From positions 16,595,174 to 16,659,173 of the forward strand of contig OX439042.1 in assembly GCA_949317995.1 (NCBI GenBank): 64,000 nt of DNA, read 5' to 3'. How positions within the stretch are numbered: the first letter of the stretch is position 1; each line of letters starts with the position of its first letter. The notes beneath the pieces are model-generated. The model ran no database searches, had not been told where the DNA came from, and worked only from the letters and a program-made list of their open reading frames with translations. The position numbers and the translations under genes are program-made. Positions 48,406 to 60,900 of this stretch are shown here, piece after piece. This DNA comes from Acholoe squamosa (lineage: Eukaryota; Annelida; Polychaeta; Phyllodocida; Polynoidae).

Positions 48406-48743
48406 CATATATCATCTCTTTAGGCATATATTTCACTTGTAAAGCTTAATTGGTTTATAAACAGTAACTATTTTCTCCCTCTTGAAGCATGAAGGCCAAA
48501 TCTACTTCTTTCTACTAAGCCAGCACACATGTGTATCTTTGAAACCCAAAGCAATATGGGACTTTATTAAATTGCCCCCTCTGTAGAGACTAATAGGAAT
48601 CCCTCATTATTTTAATATCACCTTAAGATGTCACACACAGTGACAGAGACAGCCAGGCATGAAGGCCCCTCAGACAGAACCCCCACATGGGGGGTTTATA
48701 ATTACTGGTATGATTTGATGGCTTACCTCCAGGCGTTATACCA

Positions 48744-49662
48744 TACACAGAGAAAAGAAATTGAGTCACTGTGACTCCCAATTGGGAGTCCAGCTTCTAT
48801 CACTGAGGCGACCCCCTCTGTGACTCTTTTGTGACTCCTTAAAAACAGGGAGTCAATGATTGACTCCTTATGAACACAGAGTCAAGGTTATTGGACTCTC
48901 CACTGTGAAGTCAGGATTGGTTGCACTTTATATTGAAACAACAGATACCCCTAGGTCATTTTCCTTTTGGGGTCTTCATACTTTAAATATTCCCTAAGAA
49001 TGCACCATATTACAAGTTGCTGATGAATCTATTTACATTAGTTAGATGCATCTCTACCCCAGTCAACAATTTTCTATATGAAATAACCTAGCACTCAGAA
49101 TGCTTTGAGGTAACACCATAAACTGGGGAAATGGTGTCTATGCCTCATTTTGAGTTTTGTTGGGATATTTCAGGGAGTAAAGCATACCAGTTTATAGTTA
49201 AATTGTGTGGAAATGCCTGTTGTGTAATTACTTATAATACTACCATCTCTAGATGTTTAATGATACCCAAAATTTAACTAAATAAAACACACTCTAATGT
49301 GCAAAAGTATCCAAACTGTATTGTGAGGCCCTCTGGTGAAGGTAATGAGAAGCATCAGCCACCTGTGTTGTAGAGTCAACACTGAATGAGAGAGTCAACC
49401 ATGTTTGACTCTATATAGTAGAGAGTCAAGCATGTGTGACTCTATAAAGCCTCTGACTCCACACAGGGAGTCCACCAGGCTGTGACTCCCCTCCTACAGG
49501 AGTCAAGTTGCAATGACTCCTTAAGGGTAGTCAAGCAGAGAACAGAATAGAGTCAGTCATCGTGGACTCCTGTTTCACTAGAGTCACTATAGAGTCCAGA
49601 TCCCCTGACTCCTTCGTTGACTCTATTTCTGTTGGAATGACTCCATTTCTTCTCTCTGTGTA
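48744..49662. mobile_element. 919-bp GAGTCA-rich inverted-repeat element
   Basis: The ends TACACAGAGAAAAGAAATTG and, inverted, TACACAGAGAGAAGAAATGG followed by AGTCA match with two differences over 25 bp. The outer thirds are dense in GAGTCA/TGACTC on both strands. No coding frame is seen. Confidence 0.7.
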
Positions 49663-51589
49663 CTGCTCTTATCTGGCGTCCTACCAGCTCTCTACTTCAC
49701 CTTGGACAGAATAGTGTACTAGAACAGTATATACATGCTCACTTGTCGGAATGATACACAAATCTAGCCCTGCCAACGTGCAAACCTCTTTGGTCTATAC
49801 TCTTCAGGCTTGCATTCATCAATTAACCCTGGATGTCCGACATGACATATACATGCACATGCATGTAGTTCTGGTGAGTAGACTCACAAGGGCAGCATTT
49901 ATGTATCATGACAACAAATGGGCATGATGCAGTAAAACACTAAGCGACCCTTACAGGACTAACAATTAGATTTATTACACTGACAATTTGTTCCAACACT
50001 AAAAGCTCCAAGACCCATGACTTTTCACAGATACTCAAATGATGACATCTCCCCCTGAGGACATCACCTCCACCTTCAGAATGGGTGAGATGTTTAATTA
50101 GAGCTGCTAAGTTAAAGGTAATTACTCTTAAAATTAGCTCACGGCTTGTTGAGTGCCTTAATATACAGGGTGGCGCCACTAAAAAGTGCAATCACTGTCG
50201 TGACTTGGGTCACTCATGGCCCGGAGGTATAGTTCAGAGACTGTGCTAGGAGCGGGGGCTAGGAGACACTCTGTCTCCATCGCCTTTACTGAAGACTTAT
50301 GAAGTGTCACAACTGAGGAAGACCCGTGAGAACTTTTCTTTGGTAAGAAAACTTAAAGAGTAAATGTGAGTGGCCCACACTTAAAAAGAAAGTTGATCAA
50401 TATACACAGAAAAATTGGGTGACGTGCATTGGCACAGAGGGCTCAGGGTGACTTTTCCCGCGGTTTTTGAAAGGTTTCCAAAGCGTCTCACTTTTAGACG
50501 CTGTTTTAGAAACAAATATAAACAAAGAGAGAAAAGTACAGCCCGGAGGTAAACCTATGGAGAAGTGGATTGGCGAAAAAGAAAACGTCAGGACTATTTT
50601 TATTTATAAAAAATCACTATAAATTAGCAACTACATATTTAAATGTGGTATTTGCATACATAGGAAGACAAATAAGTAAATTATCAAACATAGCAATTTT
50701 ATTGATGTGTCACTATTATTTCTTACAGAAAATTTAAACTGCAAAATGTAACATGAATGACTTTTATCATACACCACCTACCCTGCGGTATAGACTCAGG
50801 GTGGTCCCTGAGCCAAATAATCATAGAGATATAAAGGTTTAAAAGTTGTATTCCTGATTTGCATACCTTGATATCGTTCTGTATTTAGCGTGTAATATAT
50901 ATCCCACAGCCAATACATTTACTAGTAACCCAATCTTTATCTCAAGTTGAATACTAATGCTCCATAGGTTTAACCAAGGAACCCCGTATTGCACACCCCC
51001 ATGCAATAACCATATCCCGTATTTCATGGCCAGTTGCTCCACCCTTAAAGGATAAATAACTATCATCAAATCATAATTTTGTGCCAAATAATTGAATTTT
51101 GGAACATCCCTCACTAAGACAACATGAGATAAATGTAAAGGCTCACTCGAATAGGTCTGAGTGAGGGTTATCTCATGCGTTACTCAGACCAATCCCCATG
51201 AACCTTTACCATTGGAGTGTCTACCTGAATTCCCAGATCATTTCTCCTTTTTTCCGTATCTACTACTGCTCCAATTGACCAACGCTTGCTTTCTTTCATC
51301 GTGTACCGACTCTCTCATTGGTGAATTTGACCTCTCAGATTTAAAAGCTATGGGCCTCAAATCAGCTCCAGGCCCTCTGCCACCTTCCTAGGGATCAACA
51401 ATAGACTGGGACCATAGACCGACTCTAGCCCGGGCGGCACGGCATCTCGGGGGGGGGGGGGGTGCATGGACTCGTGCCGTCATAGCGCGGTCCCAGGTCC
51501 ATGCATCTCTATAAGTAAAGACCAGCTACTGGAGCCCCAGCCTCCATCATTCTGATTTAAACCCTCCATCTCCTCTCAGCCTCCCCGCG
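49663..51589. other. No gene seen
   Basis: This is mostly unique sequence with a decayed hairpin-family copy (49745-49965) and poly-G near 51451. Confidence 0.5.
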
Positions 51590-51940
51590 CCGCCACCGCC
51601 GCCGACCTATCATTGCCGCCTGTATTAATCAGCACACTTCCGCCCCGACGACGTCTGAGTCATGGCGGCGCTTCCGCTTCCTGTCACGTGGGCTGCGCGG
51701 ATCAGGTGCGCAGTGGCGACCTCTGGCCCCGTCAGCTTCCCGCCGGGCTCGCCAGGTGTCAGTATTAGTTTGAGGCTCTAATGACGTCATCAAAGCCCCG
51801 CCGCCGACACCCCGCAGTGAGAATGGCGGCCGGGGAACTTGGGGGAGGGGGGAACGTCGGCGGCGGTCAGAACGGACATTGATAACGCGGGATGGAGCGC
51901 CGACCGGAAGGCGCCACCGCTAACTCGGCGGGTAAACCAG
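51590..51940. promoter_or_regulatory. CpG-rich patch, possible promoter or enhancer
   Basis: The region is strikingly richer in GC and CpG than its surroundings. It holds CACGTG, TGAGTCA-like and ATGACGTCATC sites and two ATGGCGGC starts on the plus strand, one followed by only a 19-codon frame. It could be an unmethylated promoter for a transcript I cannot recognise, or a regulatory element of the surrounding intron. Confidence 0.4.
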
Positions 51941-54900
51941 TCGGGTCATGTTTATCTAGTGATTTTCTGGGTGATTTGGTGAGCGCGGCGGGAGGTGAGG
52001 TGAGGGTTGAGGATGGGGAGGACGAGGGAGGAAGGGGAGGGAGAAGATGACCACAGGAGAGCTGACCACAGGGGCCTAATTAGCCACCACCCGCTGAAGT
52101 ACAGACGTGAGATATGGAGCATACCAAGGGGTAGAGTAAACGATACGGGTAGGAGGGCAATGTGAGGGGTCGGGGTGTCTGTATGGGGGTGAGGGACAGG
52201 TATGTGGGGACATGTGGTGAGGGCCAGAGGTAAGGGTAGTCAGCCAAGGGCTTGTGAGGAGGCAGTAGGGCCTGAGAAGGACCAATATGCGTTAAGATTT
52301 GTTGTAAGGCAAACCCTGAAACCCCAGAAGACCACTTGGCATTTACATTGTATAAATATTTCTGAAAGATATAGCCTACAACCACAATGCTCCGGAGCTG
52401 AATTAGAAAAGGTCTCAACATTTACCCAACGCAATCCCTTTCTTTAGAAAGATCCACCCAATCACGACTACGGACCTCCCCTGATACGACAACCTCTGAG
52501 TTGCTCACTTGACTGCCTTGAGCAGCTCCCCATCTATAAGGCTTCAGCTCACCCTGTACCCTGGGCACTGACCCTTCCACCAAGTCTCCTCGGCTCTGCC
52601 ACAAACACAGCCTCCTGCCATTAGTACATATACCTACAGCCAGGTGGCGCCAGTCACTTCCGACACTAACTTCTGGCAAAGTATCCAGGTCCTCTTCAGA
52701 AGTAGCAGGGGGCACTTTAACACATGCACTTACTGTCTAGAAACCATACTGTCGGGGTGTACCATACATTGGTACAAAGCCGGGATACAAACATGTAATT
52801 GTGAACATTTATGAGATGTATTTGTTTCAATTTTTTTGCTGCACCAATCAAATCTATAGTTGCAAATGCAATATTGTCTTGTGATGTTGATAGCGTTAAA
52901 TTATAGCAGGCAAGCAGAGAGGAGAGTCCATGTAAGAGCCCACTGACAATTCTTTCTGCTTGTCTCCTCCATGAGCTGCTCACAATTGCGATGGCACTGT
53001 TAAACACATGTAATATATCATACCGATGCCGTATAAGCAATTTATAGCTAATTGGTGGCCATCGGTGGTGGTATCTGTCGGTATCTGTACAGAGGACTGT
53101 GGTGAGGAGGGGGCTGTTTAGTGGGTGCCAGCCAGGCCTACACGACGTGTCTATAAACCCTGACGACGGCAGCCGTCTTCATGCAGATACCAGCCCTCAC
53201 CCACCCTAACACCCGCTACCCTCTATATATCTGTCTGGTACCCTGCTACATGTACTAGCTCAAAGCTATACGCAGCCTTAGTTCCAGCTTTACTCACAGG
53301 GCGTCTCTGCTGTTGTGATGCGCAGCTCCCCACTATGAGGATCAGCGAGCAGCTCGTGTGTAGTGTCTAGACAATACTAGTAGTGTCTGAGTATAGATCT
53401 AAGGGTTTGGTGACCTTGCTTTTATAAAATATTGCCAGGTGGCGCGGCCAGTATTTGGTGTTCTTATGTGACTTACCAGTTGACGATATGTTTATGTATA
53501 AGCATGGCAAATGTCTCACCTGAAATGACAATACAGTGAACATTAGCAGATTGGCTAAGAAACTTTATAGTGGCAAAGTACAATTTAATAAGGTGAATGT
53601 CAACAAGTGTGATCAAGGAACTCGGTTTACGCTTCCACTATTACATTTTGTAAACTATATCTATACAATATAGACTGTAACAAATTGCACTGTATTCAAT
53701 GAGGGTGTATGATGGGTCCTACTGATGAACAACATTCTGTGCACTATTGATATCTTACATAAATCAGCCATGACCAAATGTAAACAGGGCCTCATGATAA
53801 TGTCCCAATGGAATGTAGAGGATGTATCAGCTTCTGTGTGTTGTGTACACAACTACTATAACATTCAGTAACAGGACTCTATGGTGTGTGCTCTCTGTGC
53901 CTAATGAAGCCCCCTCAGGGCCATGTTGGTTTAGCTAATGAGCCTTGCTAATGTCGGGGTCAATAAATGAGCACAGCTGCAGCAGGTAGAGCACAGGGAG
54001 AGCGGCCTTGCATAACGTGCCATACTAACGGTGCATTCTGACATGTCAATCACATGGAGACAGACAGTCACTCAGCTTACATTCCCCTCATAGTGGGGAG
54101 ATTAACCAAACTCAGAAAACTTGAATGCATATATGAGGCATATACGAATACGGTAATCATAGGATTCCATGGCTAAAAGGAAAATATTGCAGTCCAGAAT
54201 AAAAAAGAATAATTATAACATTTTTTCCCCACACAAACTTCACGCTAGATGGTATGCAAATATAAAGTTGTTTTTTTTTTTTGCATTTTTCTAGAAGATG
54301 ACTTGTAGTGGGGACATATATACACTGCTGCATACACTCTAAAAATGTGTTCTAACTAAAACATATTTTACCAAAACACTTTTTGGTAAAACACATTTTC
54401 ATCATCTAAACACTTTTCCTAAAACACTTTACACTTTTCATGCAAAAGTGTTTAGGTTTATAAAAGTGTTTTAATACTTGGTTCTAATCCAACTCACCAG
54501 CTGGCAGGGGCCACTTATGATGGCACTATTGTAACATTCATATGGACACAAATGTCTGAACTGAAGTATAAATGATAATCATACACTGCATCCTGATAGA
54601 ACATAACATTGACACTTTATCTTAGAATGGATTTGTAAAAGAAATATCTAAAAATTACCTTCTCAATACCTTAATTCCATGATAAACACCCCTTTTGTAA
54701 CATTCAGGATTAACACAGGATGAAATTCAAAAAGTGTTTTGTGTTTTGCCCAAAAAAGTGTTTAACAAAGTGTTACAAGAAAGTGTTTTAATACAGGTGA
54801 AGGTGTGTAAAAACAAAACACATTTTTTAGAGTTTATGTCAGAATTAAGTGTAGGGGAATGCGCGGCCGTAATCTGAGGAATTCTGTATCATTGATTCAC

Positions 54901-57124
54901 GGAAAGTATGAGGTACACTTAATTTTCTAAAGCTATAAATATAGATATTCCATTTTCCTGGTTCCCATCAAAATACTTCCATAAAGACAACACAGGATAC
55001 TCTCTACCTCCCATGGACAAGGAAGGGCACCCCATCTAATGTCAATTATCCTGATATCAAGCCCCCTGCATGGATCATCCCAGTCAGGAGGGCTCAGATA
55101 CTCCTCCCATGCAGCTATGAGCACATCAATAACTCAACATCTCACTGTGAGCTGCTCCCTACAGAATGTAGAGGTGAGTGGTAAATTGGCCTGGGTTAGG
55201 GACATAGCGTCTCTGGTTCCCAGTGTTCATTATAGCGTCCTGTGATCGTGCTACACCCGGTAGATGGCGCGTCACGCTGCTATCTGTGGCGCCCACAGGG
55301 GGTGAGGTATATCCATGCAGGTGTAGACTTTATGAAAACCTCCTCACCTTACACTGTTTATTTACATTCCCCACAGTCATTCACTACTTCATGTAGGTAT
55401 ACCCTACACTATAGAGTTGTACGAGTCCATGGGATATTGATTTGTTGTTCACCTCAAAATGTATGGCTAGCCACAGCAAAACAACACAGATCAAAGATGA
55501 TGGCTTCAGGATTACTTTTGACTGAACTTAGTTATTCATCTTTTTTTGGGAAGAAGATTATCTTCCCTTGAGCTCTATAGGAATGACCAGTTATTCCTCA
55601 ATCTTTGGATCCCTCCATAATAGAGATATAAAAACCCTGCTCAATACATACATGTCTGCAGCCTGTCTAACGCCTCTCAGCCCTCCATGGTCTAACACTG
55701 CCCCATCTGGTTCCCCATACAGCTTCCTTAGAGCAGATCCCTCCCCAGGAGGAGGGCGCCTGAAATAGGTTATTAAATAGGCGCCGCCCCTTACCCCCGG
55801 TCACGGGCCAGCAGAGACGTCAGGCGGCGGGCGCCAGGCCCCTCCGGGCGCGCCCTGGAGGGACGCGGCAGGCGTGTTCCGGATGGCAGACACTGGAGGA
55901 GCAGCTCCCTGGAGGGGGTGGGAGGGGGAAGGGTGGGCAGAGATAGCGGTAATTGGCCATTACACAAGGCCCCCAGCGGCACTGAGCTGCTCACTGCTAT
56001 GTATAGACTGCATGGGTCTGAGCTGCTCATACCGGTATACACTGTATATTAGAGTTGGGGCCTTTGTTCACCTGAGATGGCTTTTTGGCCTTTTAACACC
56101 AGGGTGCATGCATGAATGTAGCCAGGACGAGTTCCTCGCAACATAAATGCTGCATTTTACTCATTTATGCATCGCGTTGACCATACCAGTTGAGTGGAAT
56201 CTCGGCATAAAAATGTCATGTGTGCTATATATAGAGCATTGTTCAGATACTTCCCTGTTGAACATTATATTGAATGATGTACTGGTAGTACACGGCGTTG
56301 GTCTACATACGCTTAGACGGGTGAAGTCGGGCGGACGACCTATCTCAATGATAGGTTATATCCAATTGTATTGTATGTGTCACTGCCCCCTTCTACAAGA
56401 TAATGGAGGCAAGTTATAGTCTCATAAAATTCTGGCAGTCTCTTAGTAATCGCACACAGCTGTTTCTAGTACCAACCAAACTACCTTATCAATATAGCCA
56501 TCGGCATGCACGTCACATCCCGAGGGCATATATCTATCTTCAATAATAAGGTAAATCTGTTAAGAAAGCCATGCTGCCAATATCTGCAGATATCGTGTGG
56601 GCCAAATTCTTGCTACTTTATAAAACTACTTGTATGTATGCTATACACTAGTGCATCTTTCAATATAGTCTAAATATCACTCCTATTTGTACAGGTGGAG
56701 TTCTTATATATATATTCTTTTCATTTCAGTTTCTTTAGAAGCTTAACTTTTACACTGTCCTTCTAATATTGCAGTAGCCTGTACGTCTACCAGACAAGTC
56801 TGCCTCTGTCTGGCGATAGACACACGTCAAATATGCCATCCTAAAAATGCCAAAACCTCTGCCATGCCGCCCCTTACTCCCCAGGCAGGAATACCTTGGT
56901 CAGCATAAAGTAGGATCATGTTTCACTCTGATCACTCTCACCTCTTGACCTCACACTGCATCCCCAGCCTCCAGACTCCAAAACAACCTTCACCTCCTCC
57001 TCTCAGATCTCTAAGCCTCAGATCATAGGTGGGTGGGGGATAGAGGGGATTGAGTACTTTTTAACCCCTCTTTGGATTGTCCTGTTATGTTTTGTAATAA
57101 GTCGAGGGATCACGGGATATACTC
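51941..57124. other. No gene seen; start of the TGAGCWGCTCA cluster
   Basis: This is unique sequence with a second CpG-rich patch (55755-55880, GGCGCC repeated) and several AGGTGGCGC/AGATGGCGC sites resembling the insulator-protein CTCF motif (about 52638, 53437, 55259). Open frames are short. Confidence 0.5.
54334..54834. mobile_element. About 500-bp element with ACTCTAAAAATGTGTT ends
   Basis: ACTCTAAAAATGTGTT on the left is matched by inverted AACACATTTTTTAGAGT on the right. The subterminal regions repeat AAAACACTTTT on both strands. Confidence 0.65.
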
Positions 57125-57439
57125 AGAGGCGTAGGTTGGAAATCTTCATGGGGTGGGGGGGGGGCGGCGAGGGCCCCATCGCAACCACCTTGCTTGAATT
57201 GTTTGCTGAAGAATTTTGGATCTGACTTTACGCTCAGACCCCCACTTTCCCTATCCCATCCCTATATAAATCTAATTTGATGCAAAGTTTTAGCATCTTT
57301 TCCATTTTATGTATGAGTTCTTTGCAATTTTTTTTTTTTTTTTTTTTGGGGGGGGGCCCCAGACATATTCAGGCCCCACCTCCTTCATGATTGGGGGAGG
57401 GGCTGGGCCCCCCCTTCCCCCCTTTTCCTACGCCCCTGT
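57125..57439. mobile_element. Short element with GGCGTAGG ends and homopolymer runs
   Basis: AGAGGCGTAGGTTGGA on the left and CCTACGCCCCTG on the right are inverted partners. The interior has a run of about 23 T followed by G, and C-rich and G-rich blocks. It is the same style as 29384-29696 but has different ends. Confidence 0.55.
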
Positions 57440-57843
57440 ATACAATTTGCACGGGGTGATATTAAGGGTTGTAGGGTTTGGGGGTGGGCGTCCCCAATGC
57501 AGCCGTTCTCTCAGAGTGTGCTGCAGGTTGGCTTCCTGGGTGGCTTCCACACACCTTGACCTCTGCGCCCTACGGTCGCCCTCCTGGACTAGGGAATCTG
57601 TAGGAGGAATCTTAAATTTGATATCATTTTTATTTGGAGGTGAGCACTGATCATTGGCAGAGTGTGGAGCGCAATTTTCTGCTACAGCTTTAGTCCGTTG
57701 ATACATGGGACACTCTATACCGGGACTCCATACCACTCTTAGTTCATTTAAAGACGCTACTCGTTGGCTCATCCTACTGCAACACACAGGCCGTTCATCC
57801 ATAATTCCCTCTCATCATTCATCAAGTCAGTCTCCTATGTCAC

Positions 57844-57905
57844 AGTGGGATCATATGAAGACAACAGACACATATATGTGTCTGTTGTCTTCATATGATC
57901 CCACT
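57844..57905. repeat. Perfect 62-bp palindrome without spacer
   Basis: Two 31-bp arms, the left starting AGTGGGATCATATGAAGACA, meet at CATA/TATG with no loop and no mismatch. The pairing stops at both outer edges (C at 57843 and A at 57906 do not pair). Confidence 0.95.
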
Positions 57906-60900
57906 ATGAGCTGCTCACTGGTCCCCATAGTACCCCGACCCCTCAACCCTGCCAAAACTCGACACGACGGCACCAGCGGACCCCCTGCCATGACGTCACG
58001 TCAGTGCCGCCCTCCAGTGTCTCGTTATGATGACAAATGACGTCGGCACGATGTCCTATGACGTAGTTTTATGCCAGACGTAGACAGAACGTCGCGGGGC
58101 GCCATCCTTCAAAGTGGGCACCGATTGAGATTGATGCTTAAGGGTGAGGTGCAATAAAAGAGGACATTCTTCTAAGGAAGAAGACATCAAATTTGAGCTT
58201 TTATCAAAGCCCTTTTGATGTGAAGAAAGGGAGATGATATAAGAAAGCACAGGCAGTGAAAGACATCTTATACTAGCCCAGTCGGAATTGATATACCAGC
58301 ATGTAAAGCATGTTTTCATCAAGTGAGGACCGACACGATGGGCCCGTTATTCCCTCATATCATATTTTGGAGGTTCTCCCTTGCAAAAGAAGCCATATGA
58401 GATCGCCTTGGACGGCATTTTCCCTACTCAACATATGGTCAGTTAAGTTTCTAATGTGACCTACTTTTAAATGCAGATCCGAACTGGGGTTCCTAAGCAT
58501 TTTGAATATGGTCAGTTGTATCCCTTCCATGTCACAGTGTCGCGTCTTAATACTTTCGGTGTTTTGGGGAGTATTGCTAAGTTAGGATCTAAACATGTCT
58601 ATACAGGTTAAAGGGATCTTTATCATCTAAACACCTTTCTGAACGAGGCATTGTCATGTAATGATCATCAGGCCTGTCCTTACGTGGTATTGGGTTGAGG
58701 GTGTTCATTAGGACCTTTCCCAGCATCCCACATCCTGACTCTCCGCCTAAACACAAGGATAATGGTCTCATGTCACGTGACCCTGCAGGGTCAGGTGGGT
58801 GACCAATAAACATGCAACCTCTCTCAAACATTACCCCCATGCACGCTACTCCCATAGGCAGCTCTCATTGCAAGGTCATTCTAGAAATATTGTCAACTCA
58901 TTTCTATTACTGCATAGTTGATATCACAGCTAGCACGTGCATAGGCCATATTAATCATATGATCCCCTATTTAGATCTATAGACAATGATCAGTTTTGAG
59001 GACCCCGATGTCTAAGAGAATGTGCCTTGAGCATAGGGGGTGCTAGTAGACTGGAGATGAGATGTTGGTGAGCTGCTCGCCGTGTGTGCTATACAGTCCG
59101 TGACGGCTATATAAAGATCTCAGCCTTCTCGGGACCTGTGATGGACTCTTTCACCTCTATGACGGTTCAATATCAGTCTACTGATCTCAACACCAGAGTC
59201 TCCTGGGTGTAATGCTAAACAGGCCTGACCAGCGGCCATCATTGCCTCCATCTACAATGTACTAACCTCCCTACCCAATACGCGGTGTTGCCAGAACCAG
59301 GTCCGTGCCGCGGTATCACACATGTGGCTTCCCGACACAGGAAGCCACTGCACGAAACCTGGCAATGGGTTGTACGGATTGGAGTGCAGTAATATGCATT
59401 TCCCGCATTGTCCAATGGGTGTATCCATTGCTGAAAATGGTACTGGTGAAAGTTTGACTGAAAACAGCCATCACGGTGGAAACCAAATTCACACTAAGAA
59501 TTCAGCAGCAATTGGAGGGAATTCCATCGGTCTAAAATTGATCACACCTTACCCCTATCTAGCAACCCCTAGCACACTACTGTGGCCCTCTCTGACAGTT
59601 ACGCACACCTGAGGCCCTAGGGGCACACTGCATGTACAAACCATACACACGTGTGTGCACGTGTATATAGCCTCACCACCTGGTAGCACCGCGGTATGCA
59701 GCCTCCAGAGGTTCACCTACAATAATACACAGGGGGGGTGATCATATTAGGGTGTTAGGTTTGTGTCTACATGTATACCAAATGGTATGTGAAGCATACA
59801 TTGTAAATATAACTATTGGAAAATTGAACCATGTGCTGTTCAAATAAAGATTGTACATCTCTACTCATTCATCTATAGATATATACTAGCCCACAGTTTC
59901 TGTAGCTCACTCTGGAATACATGACATATGGCACATTATCATGCCCCCACCTGCACATCTCCTCCGACCTCTCTCCATGCTTGATATGATAAGAACACCA
60001 CCTCCCTCAAACTCCACATCCCCTGTCAGCGCCCCTGGAGCCAGCTACAGGGTGTAGTAGTGCCCGGGCACGTCCTCCTCCTTCCATGCCTGTCAGTAGG
60101 CTGCAAGATAGGGGTGGGGCACGGCACCAATTGGTCTTAATTTCCAAAAGTGCTATCTGCCCGTGTCGGTGATAAATCTAATGTGTAGGTAGGGGAGGGA
60201 GGGGGTGCCCCGGGGGGACAGGGCCCCTAACCCTAGCACCGAAGGGTTGGAGCAGGGTGTGGTATTGGCTATGGGCACCGAACTATTTTACAGATTGCTT
60301 TGGTCCTGAGGGCGCCCCTGAATTAACGTATTGGTCCACAGACAAATTTATGTTTGGAGTAATTCAACCTTTAACCCTGGAAACTACATAATTCATGCAG
60401 GTATGGTTCTAATATTATATGGCACAAGTAGAACACGAGGGGAGTGTGCTTGTAGGGCATGCTAGGGTAATGGAAACACAGTAGCCTCATTTATACATGT
60501 GCACCTATACTCAGGGACCAACTGGGATGGACATCCTCCTGGGACGAGGTGTGTCCTGCAAACTGCTGCATTGCCATGGTGTTGGAGGTATTGAGATATT
60601 TCTTATATTTTTTTTTTCTGTGCCGGCTTTTATAGTTCTGATGTGACATTTCTTGGGGTTGTTTAAAAAACTGGTAAATGGTGTGTATGGGGGGAGGTTT
60701 ATCCCCGTCCCTAGTTCCTTAGAAAGGGACCAAAAATAGAGATATGTTTTATGGATATAAAAATAATCCCGACCTTCATCCCTATCATACCCCCGACATC
60801 TTCCGTCCGCCCCACCGCCGGGGGCATGTGCCTGAGATTGGCGGCGTACATTTGTTTCAGTTTACAGGGCGCCTGGATGTCGTGAAGCAGGGCCTAACCC

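Noticed and set aside
52422..52715. 97-codon minus-strand frame with protein-like composition
   Set aside because: No domain recognised, and candidate splice sites inside it do not give a consistent frame.
57428..57802. 124-codon minus-strand frame
   Set aside because: It overlaps a MITE-like element end and has no domain or splice support.
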